Source: Nanohaloarchaea archaeon PL-Br10_U2g5
GTDB taxonomy: Archaea; Halobacteriota; Halobacteria; Halobacteriales; Haloferacaceae
NCBI GenBank assembly: GCA_001564205.1
Contig: LKMY01000092.1
Span: 1 to 6,665 of the forward strand
Length of the DNA: 6,665 nt
Direction of reading: 5' to 3'
Shown: one piece after another, positions 1 to 4,996 of the stretch
Numbering within the stretch: the stretch's first letter is position 1
How the letters are laid out: every line of letters begins with the position of its first letter
Made by a program: the position numbers and the translations under genes
Notes under the pieces: model-generated
Told to the model about the DNA's origin: nothing
The model's input: the letters and a program-made list of their open reading frames with translations, nothing else
The model's database searches: none

Positions 1-51
1 ACCGTGATGCTACCGATGCTGATCGCCGCGGCTCGCGAACGCGTGGAGTAG
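1..51 (+). CDS. 3' end of an unidentified protein-coding gene (partial)
   Basis: Reading from base 1 in frame 1 gives 16 residues (TVMLPMLIAAARERVE) and a TAG stop at 49-51. Frame 3 is also open through this stretch, to a TGA near 92, so the frame choice is not certain. Frame 1 is preferred because its tail, a short hydrophobic helix then a charged end, looks like a normal protein C-terminus, and because its stop lies just before a T-rich stretch (67-71) suited to termination. The remnant is too short to assign a family. It converges on rpl37e, with 123 bp between the two stops. Confidence 0.4.
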   Translation, partial: TVMLPMLIAAARERVE

Positions 52-66
52 AACCGAAGCGGTCGC

Positions 67-80
67 ATTTTATATATAAG
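67..80. promoter_or_regulatory. AT-rich island: TATA-like box or T-rich terminator
   Basis: The stretch attttatatataag stands out in GC-rich surroundings and contains an exact TTTATATA at 69-76, which matches the classical archaeal box A. It sits between two convergent genes. The simplest reading is the terminator of the upstream gene: T4 lies 17 bases after the stop, following a weak 4-bp hairpin at 53-63. It would also serve as a TATA box, with a start near 100 on the plus strand or near 48 on the minus strand. A stem-loop (GCG-CTGA paired with TCAG-t-CGC, one bulged T) lies at 86-110. The sequence alone does not decide between these. Confidence 0.45.
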
Positions 81-152
81 CAGTTGCGCTGAGTCACGCA
101 TTTCAGTCGCGCGGGACGTGTGGCCGCTGCTACGTAATCAGAGCGAAGAGCG

Positions 153-166
153 TAAAACGAAAGAAA
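153..166 (-). terminator. T-rich terminator after rpl37e
   Basis: On the minus strand this reads tttctttcgtttta and begins 9 bases after the rpl37e stop codon. Archaeal termination commonly needs only T-rich stretches on the coding strand, so this is the likely end of the lsm-rpl37e transcript. No strong hairpin precedes it. Confidence 0.55.
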
Positions 167-174
167 CCGGGCCG

Positions 175-351
175 TCAGTGGTCGCCGTTCTTCGACTGCC
201 ACGCGTAGCCACGCTGCTTCTCCGATTTGCCGAAGCCACAGGAGGCGCAGCGCTCTTTTTTCAGGTGGTAGGATTTCTCGCCACAGCGGCGGCACTTCAC
301 GTGAACCGTCTTGTTCTTCTTCCCTTGAGAGGGCGTACCGGAGCCGGTCAT
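175..351 (-). CDS. rpl37e: 50S ribosomal protein L37e
   Basis: This 58-residue, very basic protein begins [20 protein letters not shown] and ends in [11 protein letters not shown]. It is a zinc-ribbon protein of the large ribosomal subunit. Four cysteines form the zinc site: C20-RR-C23 and C35-AS-C38. The TPSxGKKN N-terminus, the RCGxKSYH segment and the GFGKSxKxRxYxW segment are diagnostic of the L37e family, and the length is normal for archaea. The ATG at 351 overlaps the stop of lsm in an ATGA tetranucleotide. This points to translational coupling and co-transcription with lsm, since there is no room for a separate promoter between them. The lsm-rpl37e overlap is also known from other haloarchaea, including Haloferax. 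The gene is short and easily missed, but it is intact. Confidence 0.96.
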   Translation of the reverse strand: MTGSGTPSQGKKNKTVHVKCRRCGEKSYHLKKERCASCGFGKSEKQRGYAWQSKNGDH

Positions 352-590
352 GCTTTGATTGTGACGACGTTATCGCCGCGTATAATCGTTGTGTCTTCGA
401 TTGCGACGGCGAACTCACCGTCTAGGTCGTCGTCGACGCGGTCGTCGACATCGGACTCGGGCTCGATGACGACGTTCATATGCTGGTCGTAACCGGCGAG
501 GATCCCGTAGTACGTCGTTCCGTCTTTCAGGTGTACCGTCACCGGCTCCTCGAGCGACGCTTCGAGCACGTCGAGGGGTCGTCCACTCAT
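348..590 (-). CDS. lsm: Archaeal LSm (Sm-like) RNA-binding protein
   Basis: This 80-residue protein should form the ring-shaped oligomer of the Sm/LSm family, which binds U-rich RNA and acts in RNA processing or as an Hfq-like partner of small RNAs. The Sm1 region covers about residues 5-45 ([21 protein letters not shown], then [11 protein letters not shown]). The uridine-pocket residues H37-M38-N39 are present, and Sm2 contains [10 protein letters not shown] with R71-G72-D73. The loop between Sm1 and Sm2 (about residues 44-68) is enlarged and very acidic, with seven Asp between residues 47 and 57. The ATG at 590 was chosen because the family begins with [10 protein letters not shown] and a TATA box sits about 30 bases upstream. 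An in-frame extension to 740 would run through that promoter. The stop overlaps the rpl37e start (ATGA). Confidence 0.95.
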   Translation of the reverse strand: MSGRPLDVLEASLEEPVTVHLKDGTTYYGILAGYDQHMNVVIEPESDVDDRVDDDLDGEFAVAIEDTTIIRGDNVVTIKA

Positions 591-614
591 TGAGTATACT
601 GCCACCGGTCGCAC

Positions 615-625
615 TATTAAAAATA
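615..625 (-). promoter_or_regulatory. TATA box of the lsm-rpl37e operon
   Basis: On the minus strand the sequence is tatttttaata, centred about 30 bases before the lsm ATG at 590. Haloarchaeal TATA boxes are centred about 26-28 bases before the transcription start, so transcription should begin around 592-595. The transcript would be nearly leaderless, which is the usual arrangement in this group. Confidence 0.7.
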
Positions 626-690
626 CCGGGACGAGAAGGGCCGTTTCGGCTGATAACACGGGTGCTCGCCGCCGTCGTCGAACCCCGGTG

Positions 691-698
691 TTTTTAAG
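691..698 (+). promoter_or_regulatory. Candidate TATA box for rnj-idsA
   Basis: The sequence tttttaag is the only good TATA-like element on the plus strand between lsm and rnj. It predicts a start near 720, which would leave about 140 bases of leader before the rnj ATG at 863. I see no A/T-rich element 25-30 bases before 863, where a leaderless promoter would have to be. The inference is moderate, because haloarchaeal TATA boxes can be weak. Confidence 0.45.
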
Positions 699-720
699 AC
701 GCGCACCTGTATCTCCAGCT

Positions 721-862
721 ACCACACTCCCGCGGGACACGGTGAGTCGACGGCGACTCGGCCGTAGCGGGGCCTCAACGACGCGCAGTAGGACGTAGCG
801 CTGACGGCTCCTTGCGGGGTTTCAGTGATGGACGCCGATTACGGCGTTCGACACCACCAACC
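721..862 (+). other. Possible structured 5' leader of rnj
   Basis: If transcription starts near 720, this region is an untranslated leader. It contains a 10-bp palindrome, tcccgcggga (728-737). It also has two hairpins that share bases and so exclude each other: 744-759 (gagtcg/cgactc, loop acgg) and 750-765 (acggc/gccgt, 6-base loop). A third hairpin lies at 832-847 (acgccg/cggcgt, loop atta), ending 15 bases before the start codon. There is also a GTG-initiated 18-codon frame (742-798) and an ATG-initiated 29-codon frame (828-917) that overlaps the rnj start in another frame. Whether any of these is used is unknown. Confidence 0.3.
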
Positions 863-2215
863 ATGGAAATCGAAATTGCGACACTCGGCGGTTACGAAGA
901 GGTCGGTCGACAGATGACGGCGGTTCGAGCGGGCGAGGATATCGTCATCTTCGACATGGGCCTGAACCTCAGTAAGGTCCTCATCCACGACAACGTGGAG
1001 ACCGAGAGCATGCACAGCCTCGACCTGATCGACATGGGCGCGATCCCGGACGACCGCGTCATGAGCGAGCTGGAGGGCGACGTCCAAGCGATCGTCCCCA
1101 CCCACGGCCACCTCGACCACATCGCGGGGATTCCAAAGCTCGCACACCGGTACGACGCACCGATCGTCGGCTCGCCGTACACGATCGAACTCGTCAAACA
1201 GCAGATCGCCGACGAGGGGAAGTTCCAAGTCGATAACGACCTCGTGAAGATGGAAGCGGGCGGCACGATGCGTCTCGGCGACTCCGAACAGGTCGAAATG
1301 GAGTTCGTCAACGTCACCCACTCGATCATCGACGCGATCAACCCAGTTCTCCACACGCCCGAGGGAGCAATCGTCTACGGGCTCGACAAGCGACTGGACC
1401 ACACGCCCGTCATCGGTGATCCGGTCGATATGGATCGCTTCCGCGAGATCGGTCGCCAAGACGAGGGCGTCCTCGCGTACATCGAAGACTGTACGAACGC
1501 TGGCCGCAAGGGTCGGACCCCCTCCGAGTCGTACGCTCGGAAACACGTCCACGACACGTTCACGTCGATGGAGGACTACTCGGGCGGCATCGTCGCCACG
1601 ACGTTCTCCTCTCACATCGCTCGCGTGAAGACGCTGGTCGAGTACGCCCGCGAAATCGGCCGGCAGCCGGTCTTACTCGGACGCTCGATGGAGAAGTACT
1701 CCGGCACCGCCGAACGACTCGACTTCGTCGACTTCCAGGGCGACGTGGGCATGTACGGCCACCGAAAATCCGTCGACCGCGCGTTCAAGCGCATCATGAA
1801 GGAGGGCAAGGGGAACTTCCTCCCCATCGTGACAGGCCACCAGGGCGAGCCGCGCGCGATGTTGACCCGCATGGGCCGCGGCGAGACCCCGTACGAACTG
1901 GACGACGGCGATAAGGTCGTCTTCAGCGCGAGTGTCATCCCCGAGCCGACCAACGAGGGCCAGCGCTACCAGTCCGAACAGCTGCTCCGCATGCAGGGCG
2001 CTCGGCTCTACGACGATATCCACGTCTCCGGCCACCTCCGCGAGGAGGGTCACTACCAGATGCTCGACGCGTTACAGCCGCAGCATGTCATTCCCGGTCA
2101 CCAGACGCTAAAGGGCCGCTCACCGTACATCGACCTGGCGACTTCACAAGGGTACAAGCTCGGACGCGACGCGCACGTCACGCAGAACGGCAACATCATC
2201 CAGCTCGTCGAATGA
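863..2215 (+). CDS. rnj: Archaeal RNase J (metallo-beta-lactamase/beta-CASP ribonuclease)
   Basis: This 450-residue protein belongs to the archaeal RNase J group, whose characterised members are 5'-3' exoribonucleases acting in RNA decay and processing. The two-metal site is intact: motif 2 is H81-G-H83-L-D85-H86, motif 3 is H153 in VTHS, and motif 4 is D175 (GLDKRLD). The beta-CASP part carries motif A, D209 in IEDCTNAG; then FSSHIARV (248-255) and the VTGHQGEP segment (323-330); motif B in HVSGH (387-391); and motif C, H413 in IPGHQ. Length and motif order are normal for the archaeal family. The ATG at 863 gives the usual [18 protein letters not shown]-terminus; the upstream TTG at 812 adds 17 atypical residues. 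The stop overlaps the idsA start (ATGA), so the two are coupled. Association of RNase J with isoprenoid genes is common in archaea. Confidence 0.93.
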   Translation: MEIEIATLGGYEEVGRQMTAVRAGEDIVIFDMGLNLSKVLIHDNVETESMHSLDLIDMGAIPDDRVMSELEGDVQAIVPTHGHLDHIAGIPKLAHRYDAPIVGSPYTIELVKQQIADEGKFQVDNDLVKMEAGGTMRLGDSEQVEMEFVNVTHSIIDAINPVLHTPEGAIVYGLDKRLDHTPVIGDPVDMDRFREIGRQDEGVLAYIEDCTNAGRKGRTPSESYARKHVHDTFTSMEDYSGGIVATTFSSHIARVKTLVEYAREIGRQPVLLGRSMEKYSGTAERLDFVDFQGDVGMYGHRKSVDRAFKRIMKEGKGNFLPIVTGHQGEPRAMLTRMGRGETPYELDDGDKVVFSASVIPEPTNEGQRYQSEQLLRMQGARLYDDIHVSGHLREEGHYQMLDALQPQHVIPGHQTLKGRSPYIDLATSQGYKLGRDAHVTQNGNIIQLVE

Positions 2216-3258
2216 CAAACGAGACGAAGGAGGCGCGGGTGTTAGACGCCATCCGCGAGCGGCGTGAACTGGTCAACGCCGCTATCGACGAGGAGTTGCC
2301 GGTACAGCATCCCGAGCGTCTCTACGAGGCGGCACGCTATCTTCTCGAAGCGGGCGGTAAGCGGCTCCGCCCGACGGTGACGACGTTGGCAGCGGAGGCG
2401 GTGACGGGTGTCGAGCCGATGAGTACGGAGTTCCGCGAGTTCCCGTCGCTCGACGGGAACCAGGTCGACGTGATGCGGACGGCGGTCGCCATCGAGGTGA
2501 TCCAGTCGTTCACGCTGATCCACGACGACATCATGGACGAAGACGACCTCCGACGAGGAGTTCCGGCCGTCCACGAGCAGTACGACACCTCGACAGCGAT
2601 ACTCGCCGGCGACACCCTCTACTCGAAGGCGTTCGAGTTCATGACCGAAACGGGCGCCGATCCGACGAACGGGTTGGAGGCGATGCGACTGCTCGCGACC
2701 ACCTGCACGGAGATCTGTGAAGGACAGGCGCTCGACGTCGCCTTCGAATCGAGAGACGACATTCTTCCCGAGGAGTACCTTGAGATGGTCGAGCTAAAAA
2801 CCGCCGTGCTGTACGGCGCATCAGCCGCGACCCCGGCTGTCCTGCTCGGTGCGGACGAAGCTGTCGTCGACGCGCTGTATCAGTACGGGATCGATTCCGG
2901 TCGAGCGTTCCAGATCCAAGACGACGTACTCGATCTGACCGTCCCCTCCGAAGAGCTCGGCAAGCAGCGCGGCTCCGATCTCGTCGAGGGAAAAGAGACG
3001 CTGATCACCCTTCACGCCAGGCAGGAAGGTGTCGATGTCGACGCCCTCGTCGACGCTGACACGCCGGCGGACGCAACGGAGGACGCGATCGAGGAGGCGG
3101 TGGCCACGCTGGAAGCGGTGGGATCCATCACGTACGCGAGAGAGACTGCCGAAGAGCTCACGGACCGGTCGAAAGATCACCTCCAAGCGCTCCCGGAGAG
3201 CAGTTCACGGCAGCTGCTCGAAGATCTCGCAGACTACCTGATCGTCCGCGGCTACTGA
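2212..3258 (+). CDS. idsA: Geranylgeranyl diphosphate synthase (short-chain trans-prenyltransferase)
   Basis: This 348-residue soluble enzyme condenses isopentenyl diphosphate with allylic diphosphates, making the C20 chain for archaeal ether lipids and carotenoids. It contains the GGKRLRP substrate-binding segment (48-54), the first aspartate-rich motif D105-D-I-M-D109 followed by R114-R115, the KT pair (196-197), the second motif D237-D-V-L-D241 in FQIQDD, and a late GKETL segment (260-264). The residue five before the first motif is Phe100. In the Sulfolobus enzyme a Phe at this position limits the product to C20, which supports GGPP rather than a longer chain. An acidic insertion (about 68-84) precedes the first motif. 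The ATG lies inside the rnj stop (ATGA), and there is no separate promoter. The gene after it is a transporter with its own TATA box. Confidence 0.92.
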   Translation: MTNETKEARVLDAIRERRELVNAAIDEELPVQHPERLYEAARYLLEAGGKRLRPTVTTLAAEAVTGVEPMSTEFREFPSLDGNQVDVMRTAVAIEVIQSFTLIHDDIMDEDDLRRGVPAVHEQYDTSTAILAGDTLYSKAFEFMTETGADPTNGLEAMRLLATTCTEICEGQALDVAFESRDDILPEEYLEMVELKTAVLYGASAATPAVLLGADEAVVDALYQYGIDSGRAFQIQDDVLDLTVPSEELGKQRGSDLVEGKETLITLHARQEGVDVDALVDADTPADATEDAIEEAVATLEAVGSITYARETAEELTDRSKDHLQALPESSSRQLLEDLADYLIVRGY

Positions 3259-3278
3259 GCCGACCGAAACGGACACCG

Positions 3279-3286
3279 CTTTATTT
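3279..3286 (+). promoter_or_regulatory. TATA box of the EamA/DMT transporter gene
   Basis: The sequence ctttattt is centred about 25 bases before the GTG at 3308. It predicts a transcript that begins at or within a few bases of the start codon. Its position in the 49-bp gap after idsA argues that the transporter is transcribed separately. Confidence 0.65.
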
Positions 3287-3307
3287 GCGGGTACCATCCT
3301 CTCGAGT

Positions 3308-4234
3308 GTGTCTAGGTACCGAGACGTTGGCCTGTTCTTTCTCCTCTCGCTTCTCTGGGGCGGCTCTTTTATTGCCATCGAGGTCGGTCTCGACTACTAT
3401 CCCCCGGTGTTGTACGCCGCCTACCGCTTCGATCTCGCGGCGTTGGTGCTCGTTTCATACGTCCTGCTCACCGAACAGGGACCGTTTCCGCGGACCCGCG
3501 GCGACCTCGCAGCGATCGTGTTCAGTGGGGGGCTCTCGGTCGCGGTCAACAACTCCCTGCTGTTCATCGGCCAGCAGTACACGACCAGCGGGATCGCCTC
3601 GATCGTCTACAGTTTGGTCCCCATCGCAACCGCGGCGGTCGCAGCCCTGTGGATCGGCGGCTCTGATCTCGACGCTCGGGGTGCAGTCGGCGTGGTGTTG
3701 GCGTTCGTCGGCGTCGGACTCGTCGCACAGCCGGACCCTGCCAACCTCGCCGGGGGTGTTACGATCGGCGTCGGGCTCATCTCTATCGGCGTGATAGCCG
3801 TTGCAGTCGGTAGCGTCGGTCTCCGAACCGTTGAGACGAGCTTCTCTAGTATCGCGCTCACCGGGTGGGCGATGCTGTTCGGCGGCCTGCTGATCCACGG
3901 GTTCAGCGTCGGAATCGGCGAGACGCAACAGCTTCCGTCGACGGAGCTACCGGCGCTCGTCGCGCTGTTGTTCCTCAGCGTGTTCGCCTCGGCCGTTGCG
4001 TACACCATCTACTTCACCCTGCTCGACCGGTTGGGGGCGTTCGAGATCAACCTCGTCTCGTACGTCGTTCCGGTGGTGGCGACTATTACGGGTGCAGTAC
4101 TGCTTTCCGAGCCGGTGACGGCGTTTACGATCGCCGGCTTCGTCGTCATCGTCGCCGGCTTCGGGTTGTTGAAACGACACGCGATCGCCACCGAGGTGCC
4201 GAAGCTGCTGGCGCGGGTCGGCGGGCTTTTTTAG
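3308..4234 (+). CDS. EamA/DMT-superfamily transporter
   Basis: This 308-residue integral membrane protein has about ten transmembrane segments: near 8-28, 34-54, 67-88, 94-116, 124-141, 148-171, 181-203, 213-238, 247-266 and 270-288. They form two five-helix halves, the internal duplication expected of EamA-family (10-TMS DMT) metabolite exporters. Family-like features are LLWGGSFIA near residue 15, YxxPPVLYAAYR near 30, and SIVYSLVPIATA and SYVVPVVATITGAVLLSEP in the paired helices 4 and 9. The substrate cannot be deduced. The GTG at 3308 is chosen because it falls where the TATA box predicts transcription starts; a GTG one frame over, at 3306, does not give this protein. The stop is embedded in a T-run, and the gene converges on the peroxiredoxin with 33 bp between stops. 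Confidence 0.88.
   Translation: MSRYRDVGLFFLLSLLWGGSFIAIEVGLDYYPPVLYAAYRFDLAALVLVSYVLLTEQGPFPRTRGDLAAIVFSGGLSVAVNNSLLFIGQQYTTSGIASIVYSLVPIATAAVAALWIGGSDLDARGAVGVVLAFVGVGLVAQPDPANLAGGVTIGVGLISIGVIAVAVGSVGLRTVETSFSSIALTGWAMLFGGLLIHGFSVGIGETQQLPSTELPALVALLFLSVFASAVAYTIYFTLLDRLGAFEINLVSYVVPVVATITGAVLLSEPVTAFTIAGFVVIVAGFGLLKRHAIATEVPKLLARVGGLF
4227..4232 (+). terminator. T-run terminator at the end of the transporter gene
   Basis: Six consecutive T lie after gcgggc and run into the TAG stop codon (4232-4234). A T-run alone is sufficient for many archaeal terminators, so transcription probably ends at or just after the stop. Confidence 0.5.
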
Positions 4235-4243
4235 GTTTCGGAA

Positions 4244-4255
4244 CGGGTCGACCCG
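4244..4255. repeat. 12-bp perfect palindrome between convergent genes
   Basis: The sequence cgggtcgacccg equals its own reverse complement. It lies in the 33-bp gap between the transporter stop and the peroxiredoxin stop. It could form a short stem in either transcript and help end both. Its left half, cgggtcgac, recurs upstream of the peroxiredoxin gene (4776-4784, and almost complete at 4794-4801). Confidence 0.5.
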
Positions 4256-4267
4256 CTGATTCACTTC

Positions 4268-4735
4268 TCAGCCGTCCAGCGACGCGATATCCTCGAGTAT
4301 CTCTGTCGCGTGGTCCTCGGGTGAGACGCCCTCGTACGCGAGGACGATCGTCCCGTCCGCGTCGACGACGTACGTGTTCCGGAACACCCCGTCGAAGGTG
4401 TTGCCGAACATCTGCTTTTCGCCGTACGAATCGTATGCGCTGGCGACCTCGCCCTCGGGGTCCGACAGGAGCGTGAACGGGAGGTCGTATTTCGCCGCGA
4501 ACGGTTCGAGATCGGCGACGGGATCGTCGCTGATTCCGACGACGGCGACGTCGGCGTCCGCGAACGCCTCCCACTCGTCACGGAACCCGCAGGCTTCGGC
4601 GGTGCAGCCGGGCGTGTCGGCTCGAGGATAGAAGTAGACGACGGTGTACCGTGTATCGGTCGGATCGACGGTGATCGTCTCGCCGCGCTGGTCGCTGAGC
4701 GTGATCGACGGGGCGGAGTCACCCGGTTCAAGCAT
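4268..4735 (-). CDS. bcp: Peroxiredoxin, PrxQ/BCP type
   Basis: This 155-residue thioredoxin-fold protein should reduce hydrogen peroxide and organic hydroperoxides in the cytoplasm, using thioredoxin-like donors. The family signature is present: YFYPRADTPGCTAEACGFRD (35-52 plus the final D). The peroxidatic cysteine is C44, with T41 and P42 before it. A second cysteine, C49, five residues on, is the resolving cysteine that defines the atypical 2-Cys BCP/PrxQ group. R119 in FRNTYVVD is the likely conserved active-site arginine. The N-terminus (LEPGDSAPSITLSDQ) and length are standard, with no signal peptide. The ATG at 4735 sits about 28 bases from an AT-rich box, so the message is probably leaderless. 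It is divergent from map. The symbol follows family usage. Confidence 0.93.
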   Translation of the reverse strand: MLEPGDSAPSITLSDQRGETITVDPTDTRYTVVYFYPRADTPGCTAEACGFRDEWEAFADADVAVVGISDDPVADLEPFAAKYDLPFTLLSDPEGEVASAYDSYGEKQMFGNTFDGVFRNTYVVDADGTIVLAYEGVSPEDHATEILEDIASLDG

Positions 4736-4758
4736 ACGTACGGTGGCGGCAGCAGCCG

Positions 4759-4766
4759 TATTAATC
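4759..4766 (-). promoter_or_regulatory. TATA box of the peroxiredoxin gene
   Basis: On the minus strand the region reads gattaatacgg, with the A/T core centred about 28 bases before the ATG at 4735, the position expected for a leaderless haloarchaeal promoter. The stop codon (TAA, 4761-4763) of the upstream minus-strand open frame falls inside this box. Confidence 0.55.
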
Positions 4767-4964
4767 GGTTTGGTTCGGGTCGACAGATTGGTTCGGGTCG
4801 ATGGAAGTGGGCTCGGCCTCTGGCTCGGTCACTGGATTGTCTGCGAGGTCGGCGGCGACCGACGGCGATCGCCGGCCGGCGGACAGCACGCGTTGGTCGG
4901 CGGACAGCACGCGTTGGCCGGCGGACAGCACGTGCCGATCGGCGAGATCGCACGTCCTCCGCAA
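4761..4964 (-). CDS. Doubtful small repeat-containing ORF upstream of the peroxiredoxin gene
   Basis: An open frame of 67 codons (TTG at 4964), or 56 codons from a GTG at 4931, ends at a TAA 25 bases before the peroxiredoxin start. I do not recognise the protein. Its N-terminal part contains three heptapeptide repeats (VLSAGQR, VLSADQR, VLSAGRR). Its C-terminal part is acidic, in the haloarchaeal manner, and ends with two hexapeptide repeats (SIDPNQ, SVDPNQ). For coding: both DNA repeat periods, 21 and 18, are multiples of three, and the latter half is acidic. Against: no ATG, no recognised domain, no obvious promoter, and other frames are also open here because the DNA is GC-rich. It could equally be non-coding spacer. 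Confidence 0.2.
   Translation of the reverse strand: MRRTCDLADRHVLSAGQRVLSADQRVLSAGRRSPSVAADLADNPVTEPEAEPTSIDPNQSVDPNQTD
4770..4801. repeat. Two direct repeats of ttggttcgggtcga, 18-bp period
   Basis: The 14-base sequence ttggttcgggtcga occurs at 4770-4783 and again, identical, at 4788-4801. The copies lie directly upstream of the peroxiredoxin TATA box, where activator or TFB-adjacent elements of that promoter would be. They could be paired binding sites, or coding repeats of the minus-strand frame, in which each copy encodes DPNQ preceded by S-I or S-V. Confidence 0.6.
4863..4881. repeat. Two overlapping 12-bp palindromes
   Basis: The perfect palindromes cggcgatcgccg (4863-4874) and cgccggccggcg (4870-4881) share five bases. 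They sit at the left edge of the 21-bp tandem repeat array and midway between the divergent bcp and map genes. In GC-rich DNA such palindromes can arise by chance; two nested together next to tandem repeats could be an operator. Confidence 0.5.
4877..4939. repeat. Tandem repeat, three 21-bp units
   Basis: The units lie at 4877-4897, 4898-4918 and 4919-4939, all beginning cggcggacagcacg. The first two differ only in the last base (t or c). The third keeps the first 14 bases and then diverges (tgccgat). A degenerate start of a fourth unit (cggcga) follows at 4940. There are no spacers, so this is not a CRISPR array. It lies in the divergent spacer, ending 57 bases before the map start codon. 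Confidence 0.85.
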
Positions 4965-4971
4965 CCTCTTT
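4965..4971 (+). promoter_or_regulatory. Weak TATA-like element of map
   Basis: The sequence cctcttt is centred about 29 bases before the map ATG at 4997. It is the only T-rich element at the correct distance for a leaderless start, but it is a poor match to a TATA box, so the call is tentative. Confidence 0.3.
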
Positions 4972-4996
4972 GCGGTCGGTCGCCGAACCGAGAGCC

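Noticed and set aside
118..492. 124-codon plus-strand open frame beginning GTG, downstream of the AT island
   Set aside because: It runs antisense through rpl37e and into lsm, both firmly identified, and its Ser/Thr/Arg-rich product has no family features.
591..740. N-terminal extension of LSm by 50 residues
   Set aside because: The extension crosses the lsm TATA box and is Arg-rich and unlike the family; LSm proteins start at [10 protein letters not shown].
812..862. TTG start adding 17 residues to RNase J
   Set aside because: Archaeal RNase J begins at MEIEI; the added residues ([17 protein letters not shown]) are basic and unlike the acidic proteome.
742..862. C/D-box small RNA in the rnj leader (CTGA near 801, gtgatgg near 825)
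   Set aside because: The C box has a mismatch, the first C box and terminal D box cannot be placed, and the order of elements is incomplete.
839..1615. 258-codon minus-strand open frame inside rnj
   Set aside because: Shadow of the RNase J reading frame in GC-rich DNA; no domain.
4877..4939. Tandem repeats as a CRISPR array
   Set aside because: Units are contiguous with no spacers, only three copies, and no cas genes are nearby.
4970..4996. Upstream in-frame start adding nine residues (MRSVAEPRA) to map
   Set aside because: It begins inside the predicted promoter element and the residues are not family-like; the ATG at 4997 fits a leaderless start.
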